A stretch of 64,000 bases of DNA from the NCBI RefSeq assembly GCF_025195125.1, contig NZ_JAMGSL010000010.1, positions 1 to 64,000 of the forward strand, in the 5' to 3' direction. Source of the stretch: Streptomyces sp. Je 1-79 (lineage in GTDB: Bacteria > Actinomycetota > Actinomycetes > Streptomycetales > Streptomycetaceae). Positions 40,753 to 49,815 of the stretch are shown here, in pieces; the first letter of the stretch is position 1, and each line of letters opens with the position of its first letter. The translations under genes and the position numbers were made by a program. Below the pieces are notes generated by a model. That model did not search any database. It saw only the letters and a program-made list of their open reading frames with translations, and was not told the DNA's origin.

Positions 40753-41591
40753 CCCCGGACGGCCCCGCCCGCACGTTGCCCGGCCACACGTCGCCGGGAC
40801 ACACGGAGCCTGGACACACGTCACGCGGCCACACGTCGCCGGGACACACGTCGCACGGACACACGTCGCCCGCCGACGCGTTGCGCGCTCTGCACGCCGT
40901 GCGGGCCGGTGGGGCGCCGCTGATCGTCCCGGGCCCGTGGGACGCCGCCTCCGCCCGGGTCTTCGAGGAGGCCGGGTTCCCGACGCTGGCCACACCCAGC
41001 GCCGGGATCGCCGCCTCCCTCGGCTACGAGGACGGCGAGACCCCGGCCGCGGAGATGTTCGCGGCCGTGGCGAGGATCGCCCGGGCCGTCTCCGTACCGG
41101 TGACGGCCGATCTGGAGGACGGCTACGGCCTCGCGCCCGAGGAACTCGTGGAGCGGGCCCTGGAGACCGGCGCGGCCGGGGTGAACCTGGAGGACGGCCG
41201 CCGGTCCGGCGGGCTCAAGGACCCCCGGGAGCAGGCCGACCGGCTGGCGGCGGTACGGGCGGAGGCCGGGTCCGGGCTCTTCGTCAACGCGCGCGTGGAC
41301 ACCTACGTACGCGGGGTGGACGACGTGTCCGCAGCGGTCGAACGGGCGCGGCTCTACGCGGAGGCGGGCGCGGACTGCGTCTACCCGATCATGGCGCCCG
41401 CGGCCCATCTCCCGCTGCTGCGCGCCGAGATCGACGTCCCGGTGAACGTCCTCGCCGTGCCCGGCGGCCCGTCGTTCGCGGAGCTGGGGCGGCTGGGCGC
41501 GACCCGGATCACCTTCGGGCACGGGCTGTTGCTGCGGACCTTGAAGGGCGTGGCCGGGCTGGCAGGGGAACTTGCGCGCGAGCTTCCGTAG
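40749..41591 (+). CDS. Isocitrate lyase/PEP mutase family protein with a GHTSP-repeat N-terminus
   Basis: The 280-residue protein has a (beta/alpha)8 ICL/PEP-mutase fold from about residue 44: APLIVPGPWDAASARVFEEAGFPTLATPSAGIAA, then the metal-binding VTADLEDGYG (119-127), NLEDGRR and LFVNARVDTYVRG. The KKCGH active-site motif of true isocitrate lyase is absent, so a carboxy-PEP or 2-methylisocitrate type reaction is possible but unproven. Residues 12-41 are six GHTSP-like units. Its GTG overlaps the previous stop. Confidence 0.85.
   Translation: MTPDGPARTLPGHTSPGHTEPGHTSRGHTSPGHTSHGHTSPADALRALHAVRAGGAPLIVPGPWDAASARVFEEAGFPTLATPSAGIAASLGYEDGETPAAEMFAAVARIARAVSVPVTADLEDGYGLAPEELVERALETGAAGVNLEDGRRSGGLKDPREQADRLAAVRAEAGSGLFVNARVDTYVRGVDDVSAAVERARLYAEAGADCVYPIMAPAAHLPLLRAEIDVPVNVLAVPGGPSFAELGRLGATRITFGHGLLLRTLKGVAGLAGELARELP
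40782..40871 (+). repeat. 15-bp coding minisatellite (GHTSP units)
   Basis: Six 15-bp units, consensus GGMCACACGTCGCCG, run in frame from 40782 and encode GHTSP, GHTEP, GHTSR, GHTSP, GHTSH, GHTSP. They precede the conserved fold of the ICL-like protein and add no known domain. The copy number is likely to vary between strains. Confidence 0.9.
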
Positions 41592-41610
41592 TTCGGGAGG
41601 GGAGCCGAAC

Positions 41611-41649
41611 GACGACCGCCCCCGGCCGGTGAGGCCGGGGGCGGTCGTC
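41611..41649. terminator. Bidirectional terminator between the ICL-like gene and mdh
   Basis: A perfect 17-bp stem (GACGACCGCCCCCGGCC at 41611-41627, complement at 41633-41649) with a 5-base loop lies between two convergent genes. Confidence 0.9.
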
Positions 41650-41690
41650 GGTGCGTGGATGCGTCAGCGCATCGGCGCGCGCGGGCGGTC

Positions 41691-42680
41691 TCAGATGAGG
41701 CCGAGCTCGCGGACGGCGTCGCGCTCCTCCGCCAGCTCCTGCACCGAGGCGTCGATGCGGGCGCGGGAGAACTCGTTGATGTCCAGGCCCTGGACGATCT
41801 CGTACTTGCCGTCCTTGCAGGTGACGGGGAAGGAGGAGATCAGGCCCTCCGGGACGCCGTAGGAGCCGTCCGACGGGATGCCCATGGAGGTCCAGTCGCC
41901 CGCGGCGGTGCCGTTGACCCAGGTGTGGACGTGGTCGATGGCGGCGTTGGCGGCGGAGGCGGCCGAGGACGCGCCACGGGCCTCGATGATCGCGGCGCCG
42001 CGCTTGGCGACGGTCGGGATGAAGGTGTCCGCCAGCCACGCCTCGTCGTTGACGACCTCGGCGGCGTTCTTGCCGGCGATCTCCGCGTGGAAGATGTCCG
42101 GGTACTGGGTCGCCGAGTGGTTGCCCCAGATGGTGAGGCGCTTGATGTCCTCGACGGACGCGCCGGTCTTGGCCGCCAGCTGCGAGAGCGCGCGGTTGTG
42201 GTCCAGGCGGGTCATCGCGGTGAAGCGCTCGGCCGGGACGTCCGGGGCCGCCGCCTGGGCGATCAGGGCGTTGGTGTTGGCCGGGTTGCCGACGACGAGG
42301 ACCTTGATGTCGTCCGCGGCGTGGTCGTTGATGGCCTTGCCCTGCGGCTTGAAGATGCCGCCGTTGGCGGCGAGCAGGTCGCCGCGCTCCATGCCCTTGG
42401 TGCGGGGGCGGGCGCCGACGAGCAGGGCCACGTTCGCACCCTCGAAGCCCTGGGTCGGGTCGTCGAAGATGTCGATGCCCTTGAGCAGCGGGAAGGCGCA
42501 GTCGTCGAGCTCCATGGCGGTGCCCTCGGCGGCCTTGACGCCCTGCGGGATCTCGAGGAGGCGCAGCTTGACCGGCACGTCCGCGCCGAGCAGGTGGCCG
42601 GAGGCGATGCGGAAGAGCAGCGCGTAGCCGATCTGGCCGGCCGCGCCGGTGACGGTGACATTCACGGGAGTGCGGGTCAT
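41691..42680 (-). CDS. mdh: Malate dehydrogenase
   Basis: The 329-residue NAD-dependent enzyme oxidises malate to oxaloacetate in the TCA cycle. It has the dinucleotide fold TGAAGQIGYALLFRIA, the substrate-arginine loop ALLVGARPRTKGMERGDLL, VVGNPANTNA, and the catalytic His in LTIWGNHSATQYPD with LDHNRA upstream. Its length is typical of the actinobacterial group resembling cytosolic MDH. It is single and ends near the bidirectional terminator. Confidence 0.96.
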   Translation of the reverse strand: MTRTPVNVTVTGAAGQIGYALLFRIASGHLLGADVPVKLRLLEIPQGVKAAEGTAMELDDCAFPLLKGIDIFDDPTQGFEGANVALLVGARPRTKGMERGDLLAANGGIFKPQGKAINDHAADDIKVLVVGNPANTNALIAQAAAPDVPAERFTAMTRLDHNRALSQLAAKTGASVEDIKRLTIWGNHSATQYPDIFHAEIAGKNAAEVVNDEAWLADTFIPTVAKRGAAIIEARGASSAASAANAAIDHVHTWVNGTAAGDWTSMGIPSDGSYGVPEGLISSFPVTCKDGKYEIVQGLDINEFSRARIDASVQELAEERDAVRELGLI

Positions 42681-42852
42681 GGCGATCTCCGTAAGACAGC
42701 TGGCGGTGGGGGTCCCTGCCCCTGGTGCGGGATAGCTCTCTTGATCGATCGGTGTCTCGACGTGAAGAGATATCCAGCGGTCAGGCTATCCGACCCGGGA
42801 CCCGTCCATCCCCCACCCCCTTGTGGTCCGGCTCACTGCCACCCGACCGGGG

Positions 42853-43875
42853 TCAGCGGCCGCCGGTGCACACCCGCGCACCGCTCCTCGGTGTCACGCA
42901 CACGGTCACGTCCGTCCCCTCCGCCACGGCGACCATCGGGCTGTACGCGTCGGAGTCGGCGCCCACGGTGGCGTCCTGGACGGTGCCGGTCTCCCCATCG
43001 GCGCCCCCACCGGCCCCTTTCGCGGAGACGCGGAGGACGTCGCCGGGTGCGGCCCCGGTGACGCGGGCCCAGGCGGCCGCGCAGGTCCTGCTGTGCCGGA
43101 CCTCCAGCAGACCGGCGGCACCGATCGGGGTGCGGGAGACGGTGGTCGCGAACGTGCCGCCGCACCCCATGGTCTCCGGGTCCTGGCCCGTGCAGCCGGC
43201 GCCCGTGCATTTCACTCCCGCGGGGAGCGTCGCGCTCGGCGCGGTACCGGGCACCGTGGTGGAGGGACCCGCCCCCGCCCGGCCCGGGCGGTCGGTGGCG
43301 CCGCCGAGGTCGGCGAGGAGGACGGCGGCGACGACGACGAGCAGGGCGCCGACGATCCCGACGAGGACCAGGGCGGCGCGGCGTCGGGGCGGTACGGGAG
43401 CAGGCGGCGGCCGGTCCGCCGGCCCCGCGGGGGCGGAGCCCGTACGGCGTGGCGGGACCGCGTCCGTACGGCGTGGCGGGGCAGGGCTCGTATGCGCGCC
43501 GCTGGGGCTGCCGGTGCCGCTGGTCTCCGTCGAGGCGTTCGTGTCGGGGGCGGCGCGGGCACGCGCGATCCGCAGGGTTTCCGTGGTCGGCTCGTGGCGC
43601 GGTTCGGCGCGGCTCCAGGCCCCTTCGGCGAGCTCCCGCATCGCCGCGAGACGGCCGGCGTCGGCACCGGTCACCTCCGCGAGGGCGGCGACCGCTCCCC
43701 TGGGCGCGAGGAGCCGTCCGTCGAGATACCGCTCCCAGGAGGCCCTGCTGTGGCCGGTGCGGTCGGCCACGGCGGCGACGCTCAGCCCGCTGCGGTCGAC
43801 GAGGCGCCGTAAGTGGCCGACGAAGTCCCGTACGGGTGGGTCGAGTTCGCCCGGAAGCGCCTTCCAGCCGGCCAT
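42853..43875 (-). CDS. XRE-family HTH protein with transmembrane segment and DUF2690 domain
   Basis: The 340-residue protein begins MAGWKALPGELDP. The helix-turn-helix is at about 15-70 (RRLVDRSGLSVAAVADRTGHSRASWERYLDGR). A Pro/Arg/Thr-rich linker leads to a single membrane span (AALVLVGIVGALLVVVAAVLLA). The outer DUF2690 domain has its cysteines in KCTGAGCTGQDPETMGCGG and SRTCAAAW. Such proteins could link an extracytoplasmic signal to DNA binding; the function is not established. The upstream gap of 312 bases holds its promoter. Confidence 0.88.
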   Translation of the reverse strand: MAGWKALPGELDPPVRDFVGHLRRLVDRSGLSVAAVADRTGHSRASWERYLDGRLLAPRGAVAALAEVTGADAGRLAAMRELAEGAWSRAEPRHEPTTETLRIARARAAPDTNASTETSGTGSPSGAHTSPAPPRRTDAVPPRRTGSAPAGPADRPPPAPVPPRRRAALVLVGIVGALLVVVAAVLLADLGGATDRPGRAGAGPSTTVPGTAPSATLPAGVKCTGAGCTGQDPETMGCGGTFATTVSRTPIGAAGLLEVRHSRTCAAAWARVTGAAPGDVLRVSAKGAGGGADGETGTVQDATVGADSDAYSPMVAVAEGTDVTVCVTPRSGARVCTGGR

Positions 43876-44187
43876 GCGCGGTTCCCCCTCGTCACCTTGA
43901 TGACACTCGGAAGGATGCTCGGGCCAGGATGACAGTTCCCGGGGCGTGGGCACACGGGCGCGGGCGTATCGGGCGGGCGCCCCGGGGCGTGACGGAGTAG
44001 CGGAATGGTCACTTCCGTGCCACAAGCCCCTGGCGGCACTTGAACCACGTTGGCGCGTACATGACCCTCAAAGGGAACGGCGCCCGTCCTCCCTCGGGGG
44101 AGAGGACGGGCGCCGTTTCGGTCGGCGGGCGACGTCTCGTTCTCGACTTCTCCGCGCCGGCGTGGTCCGCCGGAACTACCGGTGCGA
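43876..44187. other. 312-base gap between the XRE and DUF3017 genes
   Basis: It contains the upstream region of the XRE-DUF2690 gene (right to left from 43876) and the terminator at 44076-44117. Sequence near 43990-44060 was examined for a tRNA because of its tRNA-like length, but no cloverleaf or T-loop GTTCRA element was found. No gene is called here. Confidence 0.5.
44076..44117 (-). terminator. Terminator of the folD-DUF3017 operon
   Basis: A perfect 15-bp stem (AACGGCGCCCGTCCT at 44076-44090, complement at 44103-44117) with a 12-base loop lies 71 bases beyond the DUF3017 stop on the minus strand. Confidence 0.85.
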
Positions 44188-44856
44188 TCAGGTGATCGTC
44201 AGATGGAGGATGTCCTCCAGGAACGGGATTTTCAGCCACGGAGACGGCTGGGCCATGAGCGCGAGCAGCACGATGAGCCCGCCCATGACGCCGTACGTCA
44301 CCATGTCGGTGAACCGCGACCGTACGGCGAGCATGCCGACGGACGGCAGCGCGCGCCGCAGCCCCGCGCCGGTCAGCAGCGCGATCCCGACGAGGATCGT
44401 CCCGACCCGGAACGACTGCGCGAAGAGGTCCGTACCGACGACCAGCAGCCCCAGCGCGGCGATCCCGAGCACGGTCAGCAGCGGCCACTGGCGCGCGGGC
44501 GCCGAAGCGTCGCCGGCCGCGGCCCGCCCGCCGCCTTCGGGCCGTGCCGTGTCGGTCGTGAGCGCCGGGGGCCGCCGCGAACGCCCGGAGGCGTCACCCG
44601 GGGCGACGCCGGGCCCGGCGTCGGACCCGCCGGGTTCCGAGGTGTCGCCCGGTGCGTGGGGCGCCGCGTCCAGGTCCTCCGCCGCAGGGGCGTCGCCCGG
44701 CACGTCGGACGCCGCGCCGCCGAGGCCCTCCGCCGCGGGGGCGGCTTCCGGGACGGACACCGAGGCCGCGGAGGCGTCGCCCGGGACGGACACCGAGGCC
44801 GCGCCCGAGGCGTCCTCCGCGTCCGACGTGTCGCCGCCCTTCACCTGCGACGTCAT
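44188..44856 (-). CDS. DUF3017 membrane protein
   Basis: The 222-residue protein has a long Ala/Pro/Asp/Ser-rich N-terminal half (1-120) with loose repeats (SVSVPGDASAASVSVPE, APAAEGL, APAAEDL). The conserved DUF3017 region follows, with three membrane segments (WPLLTVLGIAALGLLVVGTD, GTILVGIALLTGAGLRRALP, VTYGVMGGLIVLLALM). It sits 2 bases after folD, a conserved actinobacterial arrangement. Role unknown. Confidence 0.88.
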   Translation of the reverse strand: MTSQVKGGDTSDAEDASGAASVSVPGDASAASVSVPEAAPAAEGLGGAASDVPGDAPAAEDLDAAPHAPGDTSEPGGSDAGPGVAPGDASGRSRRPPALTTDTARPEGGGRAAAGDASAPARQWPLLTVLGIAALGLLVVGTDLFAQSFRVGTILVGIALLTGAGLRRALPSVGMLAVRSRFTDMVTYGVMGGLIVLLALMAQPSPWLKIPFLEDILHLTIT

Positions 44857-44858
44857 CG

Positions 44859-45719
44859 TCAGAGCGCCGTGGCCGCGCGCTCCGCGGCCTCGACGACGTT
44901 GACGAGAAGCTGCGCACGCGTCATCGGGCCCACGCCGCCCGGGTTCGGGGAGATCCAGCCCGCGACCTCGTTCACCCCCGGGTGCACGTCGCCGACGATC
45001 TTGCCCTCGCCGTCGCGCGAGACGCCGACGTCCAGCACGGCCGCGCCCGGCTTCACGTCCTCCGGCTTGATCAGGTGCGGCACGCCCGCCGCCGCGACGA
45101 TGATGTCCGCGCGCCGCAGGTGCGCCGCGAGGTCGCGCGTCCCGGTGTGGCACTGCGTCACGGTCGCGTTCACCGAGCGCCGGGTCAGCAGCAGGGGCAT
45201 CGGGCGGCCGATCGTGACACCGCGGCCGACGACCACGACCTCCGCGCCGTTGATCTCCACGCCGTGGCGGCGCAGCAGCGTGATGATGCCGTTGGGGGTG
45301 CAGGGCAGCGGCGCCGGCTCGTTCAGTACGAGACGGCCCAGGTTCGTCGGGTGCAGACCGTCCGCGTCCTTGCCGGGGTCCATCAGCTCCAGGACACGGT
45401 TCTCGTCGATGCCCTTGGGCAGCGGGAGCTGCACGATGTACCCGGTGCAGGCGGGGTCCTCGTTGAGCTCCCGTACGACGGCCTCGATCTCCTCCTGCGT
45501 GGCCGTCGCGGGCAGTTCGCGCTGGATGGAGGCGATGCCGACCTGCGCGCAGTCACGGTGCTTGCCCGCGACGTACTTCTGGCTGCCCGGGTCGTCGCCG
45601 ACCAGGATCGTGCCGAGGCCGGGCGAGACGCCCTTCTCCTTCAGGGCCGCCACGCGGGCGGTCAGGTCGGACTTGATCGCGGCTGCGGTGGCCTTGCCAT
45701 CGAGAATCTGGGCGCTCAT
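44859..45719 (-). CDS. folD: Methylenetetrahydrofolate dehydrogenase / cyclohydrolase
   Basis: The 286-residue bifunctional enzyme converts methylene-THF to formyl-THF, which PurN and PurH then use. The substrate site GTILVGDDPGSQKYVAGKHRDC (with Lys in YVAGK) is present. Further features are QLPLPKGIDENRVLELMDPGKDADGLHPTNLG, the NADP loop VVVGRGVTIGRPM and PNPGGVGPMT. It is followed by DUF3017 in an operon. No ZTP riboswitch motif was seen in its leader. Confidence 0.96.
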   Translation of the reverse strand: MSAQILDGKATAAAIKSDLTARVAALKEKGVSPGLGTILVGDDPGSQKYVAGKHRDCAQVGIASIQRELPATATQEEIEAVVRELNEDPACTGYIVQLPLPKGIDENRVLELMDPGKDADGLHPTNLGRLVLNEPAPLPCTPNGIITLLRRHGVEINGAEVVVVGRGVTIGRPMPLLLTRRSVNATVTQCHTGTRDLAAHLRRADIIVAAAGVPHLIKPEDVKPGAAVLDVGVSRDGEGKIVGDVHPGVNEVAGWISPNPGGVGPMTRAQLLVNVVEAAERAATAL

Positions 45720-45975
45720 GGGCCCATCCTCCCGGATGACCCCTCGCTTGTTCCAATTCGCCTGCGCACGGACCGCGCCGACGACGCGGCAGCGTGCGCA
45801 GAAGTTGCACTCGCACAACTCTCGTGCGAACCGACTGGACAAAAAGTCGAGGGTACGACGACGATGTCAGCGAAGTGCCGCGGGCAGTGCCGGGGGGTAG
45901 ACCGCTCATATCTGTGAAAAGTTCCTCCGTCGCGGGCCGCGTCGTCCCCGCACAGACCCACGGAGGAATCCCGCG

Positions 45976-46572
45976 ATGAGCTTCGGCGACCCGAACAACC
46001 CCTACGGCCAGCAGCAGGGCCAGCAGCCGGGCTACGGCTACCCCCAGCAGCAGGGACAGCAGCCGGGCTACGGCTACCCGCAGGCTCCCCCGGTCCAGCA
46101 GCCGTACGGCGCCGGCGGCTACCCGGGAGCGACGATGGAGATGCCCGGCGGCGTCAAGGCAGCGCGCGTGATGCTGTGGATCCTCGGCATTCTGCAGGCC
46201 CTCATGGCCGTCCTCGCGATCGTCGCGGGCGGCTGGATCGCCGACCAGATGGCCAGCTCCGGCGAGCTCAGCGGCTCCGACGGCGAGGACGTCGCGTCGG
46301 TCATGACCGGCGTCATGGTGGTCGTGGGCATCATCGCCCTCGCCTTCGGCGTGTGGGCGATCGTGACGGCCGCCAAGATCCGTTCCGGCGGCAACGGTCT
46401 GCGCATCTCCGGCATCGTGTACGGCTCGCTGGTGACGGCGGGCAGCGTGGTGAACCTGATCAGCGCGAACGTCTTCGCCCTGATCAGCCTGGTCATGGGC
46501 GTCCTGATCATCGTCTTCCTGGCCAAGTCCGACGGCGCGGCCTGGTTCAAGCGCAACACGCCGCAGTACTGA
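45976..46572 (+). CDS. Small membrane protein with Gln/Gly/Tyr/Pro-rich head
   Basis: The 198-residue protein starts at an ATG behind GGAGGAA. It has a head with QQQGQQPGYGYPQ repeats (1-50) and four membrane segments (about 62-85, 110-130, 145-167, 170-190). The loop GELSGSDGEDVAS is acidic. Such proteins are frequent in streptomycetes without defined function; the head resembles disordered interaction regions. It is divergent from folD and ends at a strong hairpin. Confidence 0.8.
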   Translation: MSFGDPNNPYGQQQGQQPGYGYPQQQGQQPGYGYPQAPPVQQPYGAGGYPGATMEMPGGVKAARVMLWILGILQALMAVLAIVAGGWIADQMASSGELSGSDGEDVASVMTGVMVVVGIIALAFGVWAIVTAAKIRSGGNGLRISGIVYGSLVTAGSVVNLISANVFALISLVMGVLIIVFLAKSDGAAWFKRNTPQY

Positions 46573-46586
46573 TCCACCCATACCGA

Positions 46587-46618
46587 AGGGGCCCGGTTCC
46601 GTCAGGAACCGGGCCCCT
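46587..46618. terminator. Terminator between convergent genes
   Basis: A perfect 14-bp stem (AGGGGCCCGGTTCC at 46587-46600, complement at 46605-46618) with a 4-base loop separates the convergent membrane-protein genes. Confidence 0.88.
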
Positions 46619-46632
46619 CGCGTTTGCACACG

Positions 46633-48084
46633 TCACACGCGACGCAGCACCACGAACTGTCCCTCCCGCGCCGACACCGCGTACCGCGCCTCCGGGTGCA
46701 GCTGGGACGCCAGCTGCACCGGGTCCGTCACCGGCTGGGACCAGCCCGAGGCCAGGTCGAGGGCGAGGTAGTCCGGGCTGACGCCCTTCGCCCCGCCCAC
46801 CCAGTAGACCGTGCGGTCGGCGGTCAGGTGGGCCATGAGCGTCACGTTCGTCTCCACGCTCGCCCCCTCCGGCACCGCGTCGACGGCCCGCCGGGCCTCC
46901 AGCGTCCGGGCGTCGGTGCGGTACGTCTCCGAGCGCAGCAGCTCCCGCAGCGGCAGGTCGAGGGCGGTCACGATCGCTATCGCCGTGACGACCGGGACGA
47001 CGACCTTCCCGTACGCCACGAGCCACGCGCGCGGGGAGGTGCGGACGGCGCGGACCGCGTCGACCAGCGCGAGGAAGACGATCGGCATCAGGAGGGCGCT
47101 GTAGTGCCAGATCATCCCCCAGTGGTTCGGGTCCTGGGAGAGGAAGCGCCAGCCGAGCGTCGGCAGCACGAGGAGCATCAGCGGGGAGCGCAGGGCCAGG
47201 AAGCCGGTGATGCCGACGAGGAAGAAGACCATCTCCCACTTCACGTCGGAACCGAGCGAGCCGAGCAGCACCTGGACGAAGGAGACGTCGGCGCCCTCGT
47301 TCGACTTCTCGATCTTGGCCCAGTAGTCGTACTGGCCGACCCGGCTCGCCGCCGGGATCAGGACCAGGACCGTCAGCGCGAAGAAGGCGGCGCCGAAGGC
47401 GGCCAGAGAGGCGCCGAGGCGCTTCTGTCCCTTCAGGAAGAGGACGGCGCCCACCATGGCGACGGTGAGCCCCATGTCCTCCTTGACGAGGACCAGGGGC
47501 GCGGACCAGGCGACGGCCGCCGTCCAGCGCCCGAGGAGCAGCGCGCGGCAGGTCAGCGCGAGCAGCGGCACGGCGAAGGCGATCTCGTGGAAGTCGGACT
47601 TGACCGCCTCCTGGAGGCCCCAGGACAGGCCGTAGGCGACCGTGAGCCCGAGGCCGGCGGCCCGGCTGCCGAGCACCTGCTGGGCGGTGCGCCCGACGAC
47701 GACGGCGGAGGCGGCGAAGAGCGCGGCCTGCGCGAAGAGGAGGGCCAGCGGGGAGGACCAGATCCAGTACAGGGGCGCGAGGAGCGCGGTCACGGGACTG
47801 AAGTGGTCCCCGAGTATGAGGAAGCCGGGGCCCTTGATGTCGACGATCGGCGCCCGGAACTCCGCGTAGGCACGGACGGACTGGTTGAAGATCCCGAGGT
47901 CCCAGGAGGGCGTGCGGAAGTGCGCGTACTGGACCCAGGAGTAGAGGAAGTAGAGCGCGCAGAGCACGCCCGCCACGAGCGCGTACGGGCCCATGGGCGC
48001 CTCGGCGGGACCGCTCCGCGGCGGTCCGGCGCGACCGGTCTCCGGGGCGGCGGTCTCCGCCACCCCGTTCTGTACATCCAACAC
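46633..48084 (-). CDS. DUF2079 multi-span membrane protein
   Basis: The 483-residue protein has about ten membrane helices. The DUF2079 start is recognisable: YSWVQYAHFRTPSWDLGIFNQSVRAYAEFRAPIVDIKGPGFLILGDHFSPV. This glycosyltransferase-C-like topology (aspartate in the first outer loop) suggests a lipid-linked sugar transferase, but no activity is known. The C-terminal soluble part (about 400-483) may fold outside. Start: GTG at 48084 behind AGGTGGGGG. Confidence 0.85.
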   Translation of the reverse strand: MLDVQNGVAETAAPETGRAGPPRSGPAEAPMGPYALVAGVLCALYFLYSWVQYAHFRTPSWDLGIFNQSVRAYAEFRAPIVDIKGPGFLILGDHFSPVTALLAPLYWIWSSPLALLFAQAALFAASAVVVGRTAQQVLGSRAAGLGLTVAYGLSWGLQEAVKSDFHEIAFAVPLLALTCRALLLGRWTAAVAWSAPLVLVKEDMGLTVAMVGAVLFLKGQKRLGASLAAFGAAFFALTVLVLIPAASRVGQYDYWAKIEKSNEGADVSFVQVLLGSLGSDVKWEMVFFLVGITGFLALRSPLMLLVLPTLGWRFLSQDPNHWGMIWHYSALLMPIVFLALVDAVRAVRTSPRAWLVAYGKVVVPVVTAIAIVTALDLPLRELLRSETYRTDARTLEARRAVDAVPEGASVETNVTLMAHLTADRTVYWVGGAKGVSPDYLALDLASGWSQPVTDPVQLASQLHPEARYAVSAREGQFVVLRRV

Positions 48085-48160
48085 CGCGCCCCCACCTGCA
48101 AGCCGCCGACAAAAGAGCAATCCATTAGACCAGAGCGCTCCGGACCGCCCCACAGCCCGA

Positions 48161-48205
48161 AACGGACGGCCCGCCGGTACGTCACGTACCGGCGGGCCGT
48201 CCGTT
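48161..48205 (-). terminator. Terminator after purH
   Basis: A 21-bp perfect stem (48161-48181 with 48185-48205, AACGGACGGCCC... pairing with its complement) has a 3-base TCA loop. It lies 48 bases beyond the purH stop on the minus strand and is among the longest perfect hairpins in the window. Confidence 0.88.
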
Positions 48206-48212
48206 CACCGTT

Positions 48213-48256
48213 CGCCGCTCAGCGGAATGCGCCGCTCAGTGGCAGGCGCCGCTCAG
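48213..48256. repeat. 17-bp tandem repeat overlapping the purH stop
   Basis: CGCCGCTCAG recurs at 48213, 48230 and 48247 with an exact 17-bp period (CGCCGCTCAGYGG...). The third copy includes the purH stop codon (TCA, 48253-48255). Confidence 0.85.
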
Positions 48257-49815
48257 TGGAAGAAGTGGCGCGTGCCCGTGAAGTACATCGTCACGCCGGC
48301 CTTCTTCGCCGCCTCGACGACCTGCTCGTCCCGCACCGAGCCGCCCGGCTGCACGACCGCCTTCACGCCCGCCGCCGTGAGGATCTCCAGGCCGTCCGGG
48401 AAGGGGAAGAAGGCGTCCGAGGCCGCGTACGAGCCGCGGGCCCGCTCCTCGCCCGCGCGCTCGACCGCGAGCTTCGCGGAGTCGACGCGGTTGACCTGGC
48501 CCATGCCGACGCCGACCGAGGCGCCGTCCTTGGCCAGCAGGATCGCGTTGGACTTGACCGCGCGGCAGGCCTTCCACGCGAAGGAGAGCTCGGCCAGCTC
48601 CTCCGCAGACAGGGCGTCGCCCGCCGCCAGGGTCCAGTTCGCCGGGTCGTCGCCCTCGGCCTGGAGGCGGTCGGTGACCTGGAGGAGCGCGCCGCCGTCG
48701 ATCGGCTTGACCTCGACCGGGTTGGCCGGGGCGCCCTCGGCCCGCAGGACGCGGATGTTCTTCTTCTTGGCGAGGATCTCGACCGCGCCGTCCTCGTAAC
48801 CGGGGGCGACGACGACCTCGGTGAAGATCTCGGCGACCTGCTCGGCCATCGCGACGGAGACCGGGCGGTTGACGGCGATCACGCCGCCGAACGCCGACAG
48901 CGGGTCACAGGCGTGCGCCTTGCGGTGCGCCTCGGCGACGTCCGCACCGACGGCGATGCCGCACGGGTTGGCGTGCTTGATGATCGCGACGCAGGGCTCG
49001 GTGTGGTCGTACGCGGCCCGGCGCGCGGCGTCGGTGTCCGTGTAGTTGTTGTACGACATCTCCTTGCCGTGCAGCTGCTCGGCCTCGGCGAGGCCACCGG
49101 TGCCGTCGACGTAGAGCGCCGCGCCCTGGTGCGGGTTCTCGCCGTAGCGCAGCACGTCGGAGCGCTCGTAGGTGGCGCCCAGGAAGTCGGGGAAGCCGGA
49201 GGTGTCCGCGGCGGCGTAGTCGTCGGCGAACCAGGAGGCGACCGCCACGTCGTACGCGGCGGTGTGCTGGAAGGCCTCGGCCGCCAGACGCTTGCGGGTG
49301 GCGAGCTCGAAGCCGCCCTCACGGGCCGCGGCGAGGACGTCGGCGTACCGCTCCGGGCTGGTGACGACCGCCACGGACGGGTGGTTCTTGGCGGCGGCGC
49401 GGACCATCGACGGGCCGCCGATGTCGATCTGCTCGACGCACTCGTCGGGGGTGGCGCCGGAGGCGACGGTCTCCTTGAACGGGTACAGGTTCACGACCAC
49501 CAGGTCGAAGGGCTCGACACCCAGCTCGGCGAGCTGGTTGCGGTGGTCCTCCAGGCGCAGGTCGGCGAGGATGCCGGCGTGCACGCGCGGGTGGAGCGTC
49601 TTGACCCGGCCGTCCAGGCACTCGGGGAAACCGGTGAGCTCCTCGACCTTGGTGACCGGAACGCCGGCCGCGGCGATCTTCGAGGCGGTGGAGCCGGTGG
49701 AGACGAGGGCGACACCCGCCTCGTGCAGGCCGCGGGCCAGCTCCTCAAGGCCGGTCTTGTCGTAGACGCTGACGAGTGCGCGGCGGATGGGGCGCTTCGT
49801 ACCTTCGGCGGTCAC
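48253..49815 (-). CDS. purH: Bifunctional AICAR formyltransferase / IMP cyclohydrolase
   Basis: The 520-residue enzyme performs the last two steps of IMP synthesis; its substrate is ZMP (AICAR). The N-terminal cyclohydrolase half shows ALVSVYDKTGLEELARGL, GGRVKTLHPRVHAG and NLYPF. The transformylase half shows LRYGENPHQGAALY and KHANPCGIAVG, with the catalytic Lys-His pair. The GTG start overlaps the purN stop (GTGA), so the two are translated together. Confidence 0.96.
   Translation of the reverse strand: MTAEGTKRPIRRALVSVYDKTGLEELARGLHEAGVALVSTGSTASKIAAAGVPVTKVEELTGFPECLDGRVKTLHPRVHAGILADLRLEDHRNQLAELGVEPFDLVVVNLYPFKETVASGATPDECVEQIDIGGPSMVRAAAKNHPSVAVVTSPERYADVLAAAREGGFELATRKRLAAEAFQHTAAYDVAVASWFADDYAAADTSGFPDFLGATYERSDVLRYGENPHQGAALYVDGTGGLAEAEQLHGKEMSYNNYTDTDAARRAAYDHTEPCVAIIKHANPCGIAVGADVAEAHRKAHACDPLSAFGGVIAVNRPVSVAMAEQVAEIFTEVVVAPGYEDGAVEILAKKKNIRVLRAEGAPANPVEVKPIDGGALLQVTDRLQAEGDDPANWTLAAGDALSAEELAELSFAWKACRAVKSNAILLAKDGASVGVGMGQVNRVDSAKLAVERAGEERARGSYAASDAFFPFPDGLEILTAAGVKAVVQPGGSVRDEQVVEAAKKAGVTMYFTGTRHFFH

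Noticed and set aside
40782..40871. CRISPR-like direct repeats
   Set aside because: Units of 15 bp are contiguous without spacers and stay in frame; it is a coding minisatellite.
43980..44060. Possible tRNA in the gap before DUF3017
   Set aside because: No acceptor stem pairing, no GTTCRA T-loop and no anticodon arm could be drawn.
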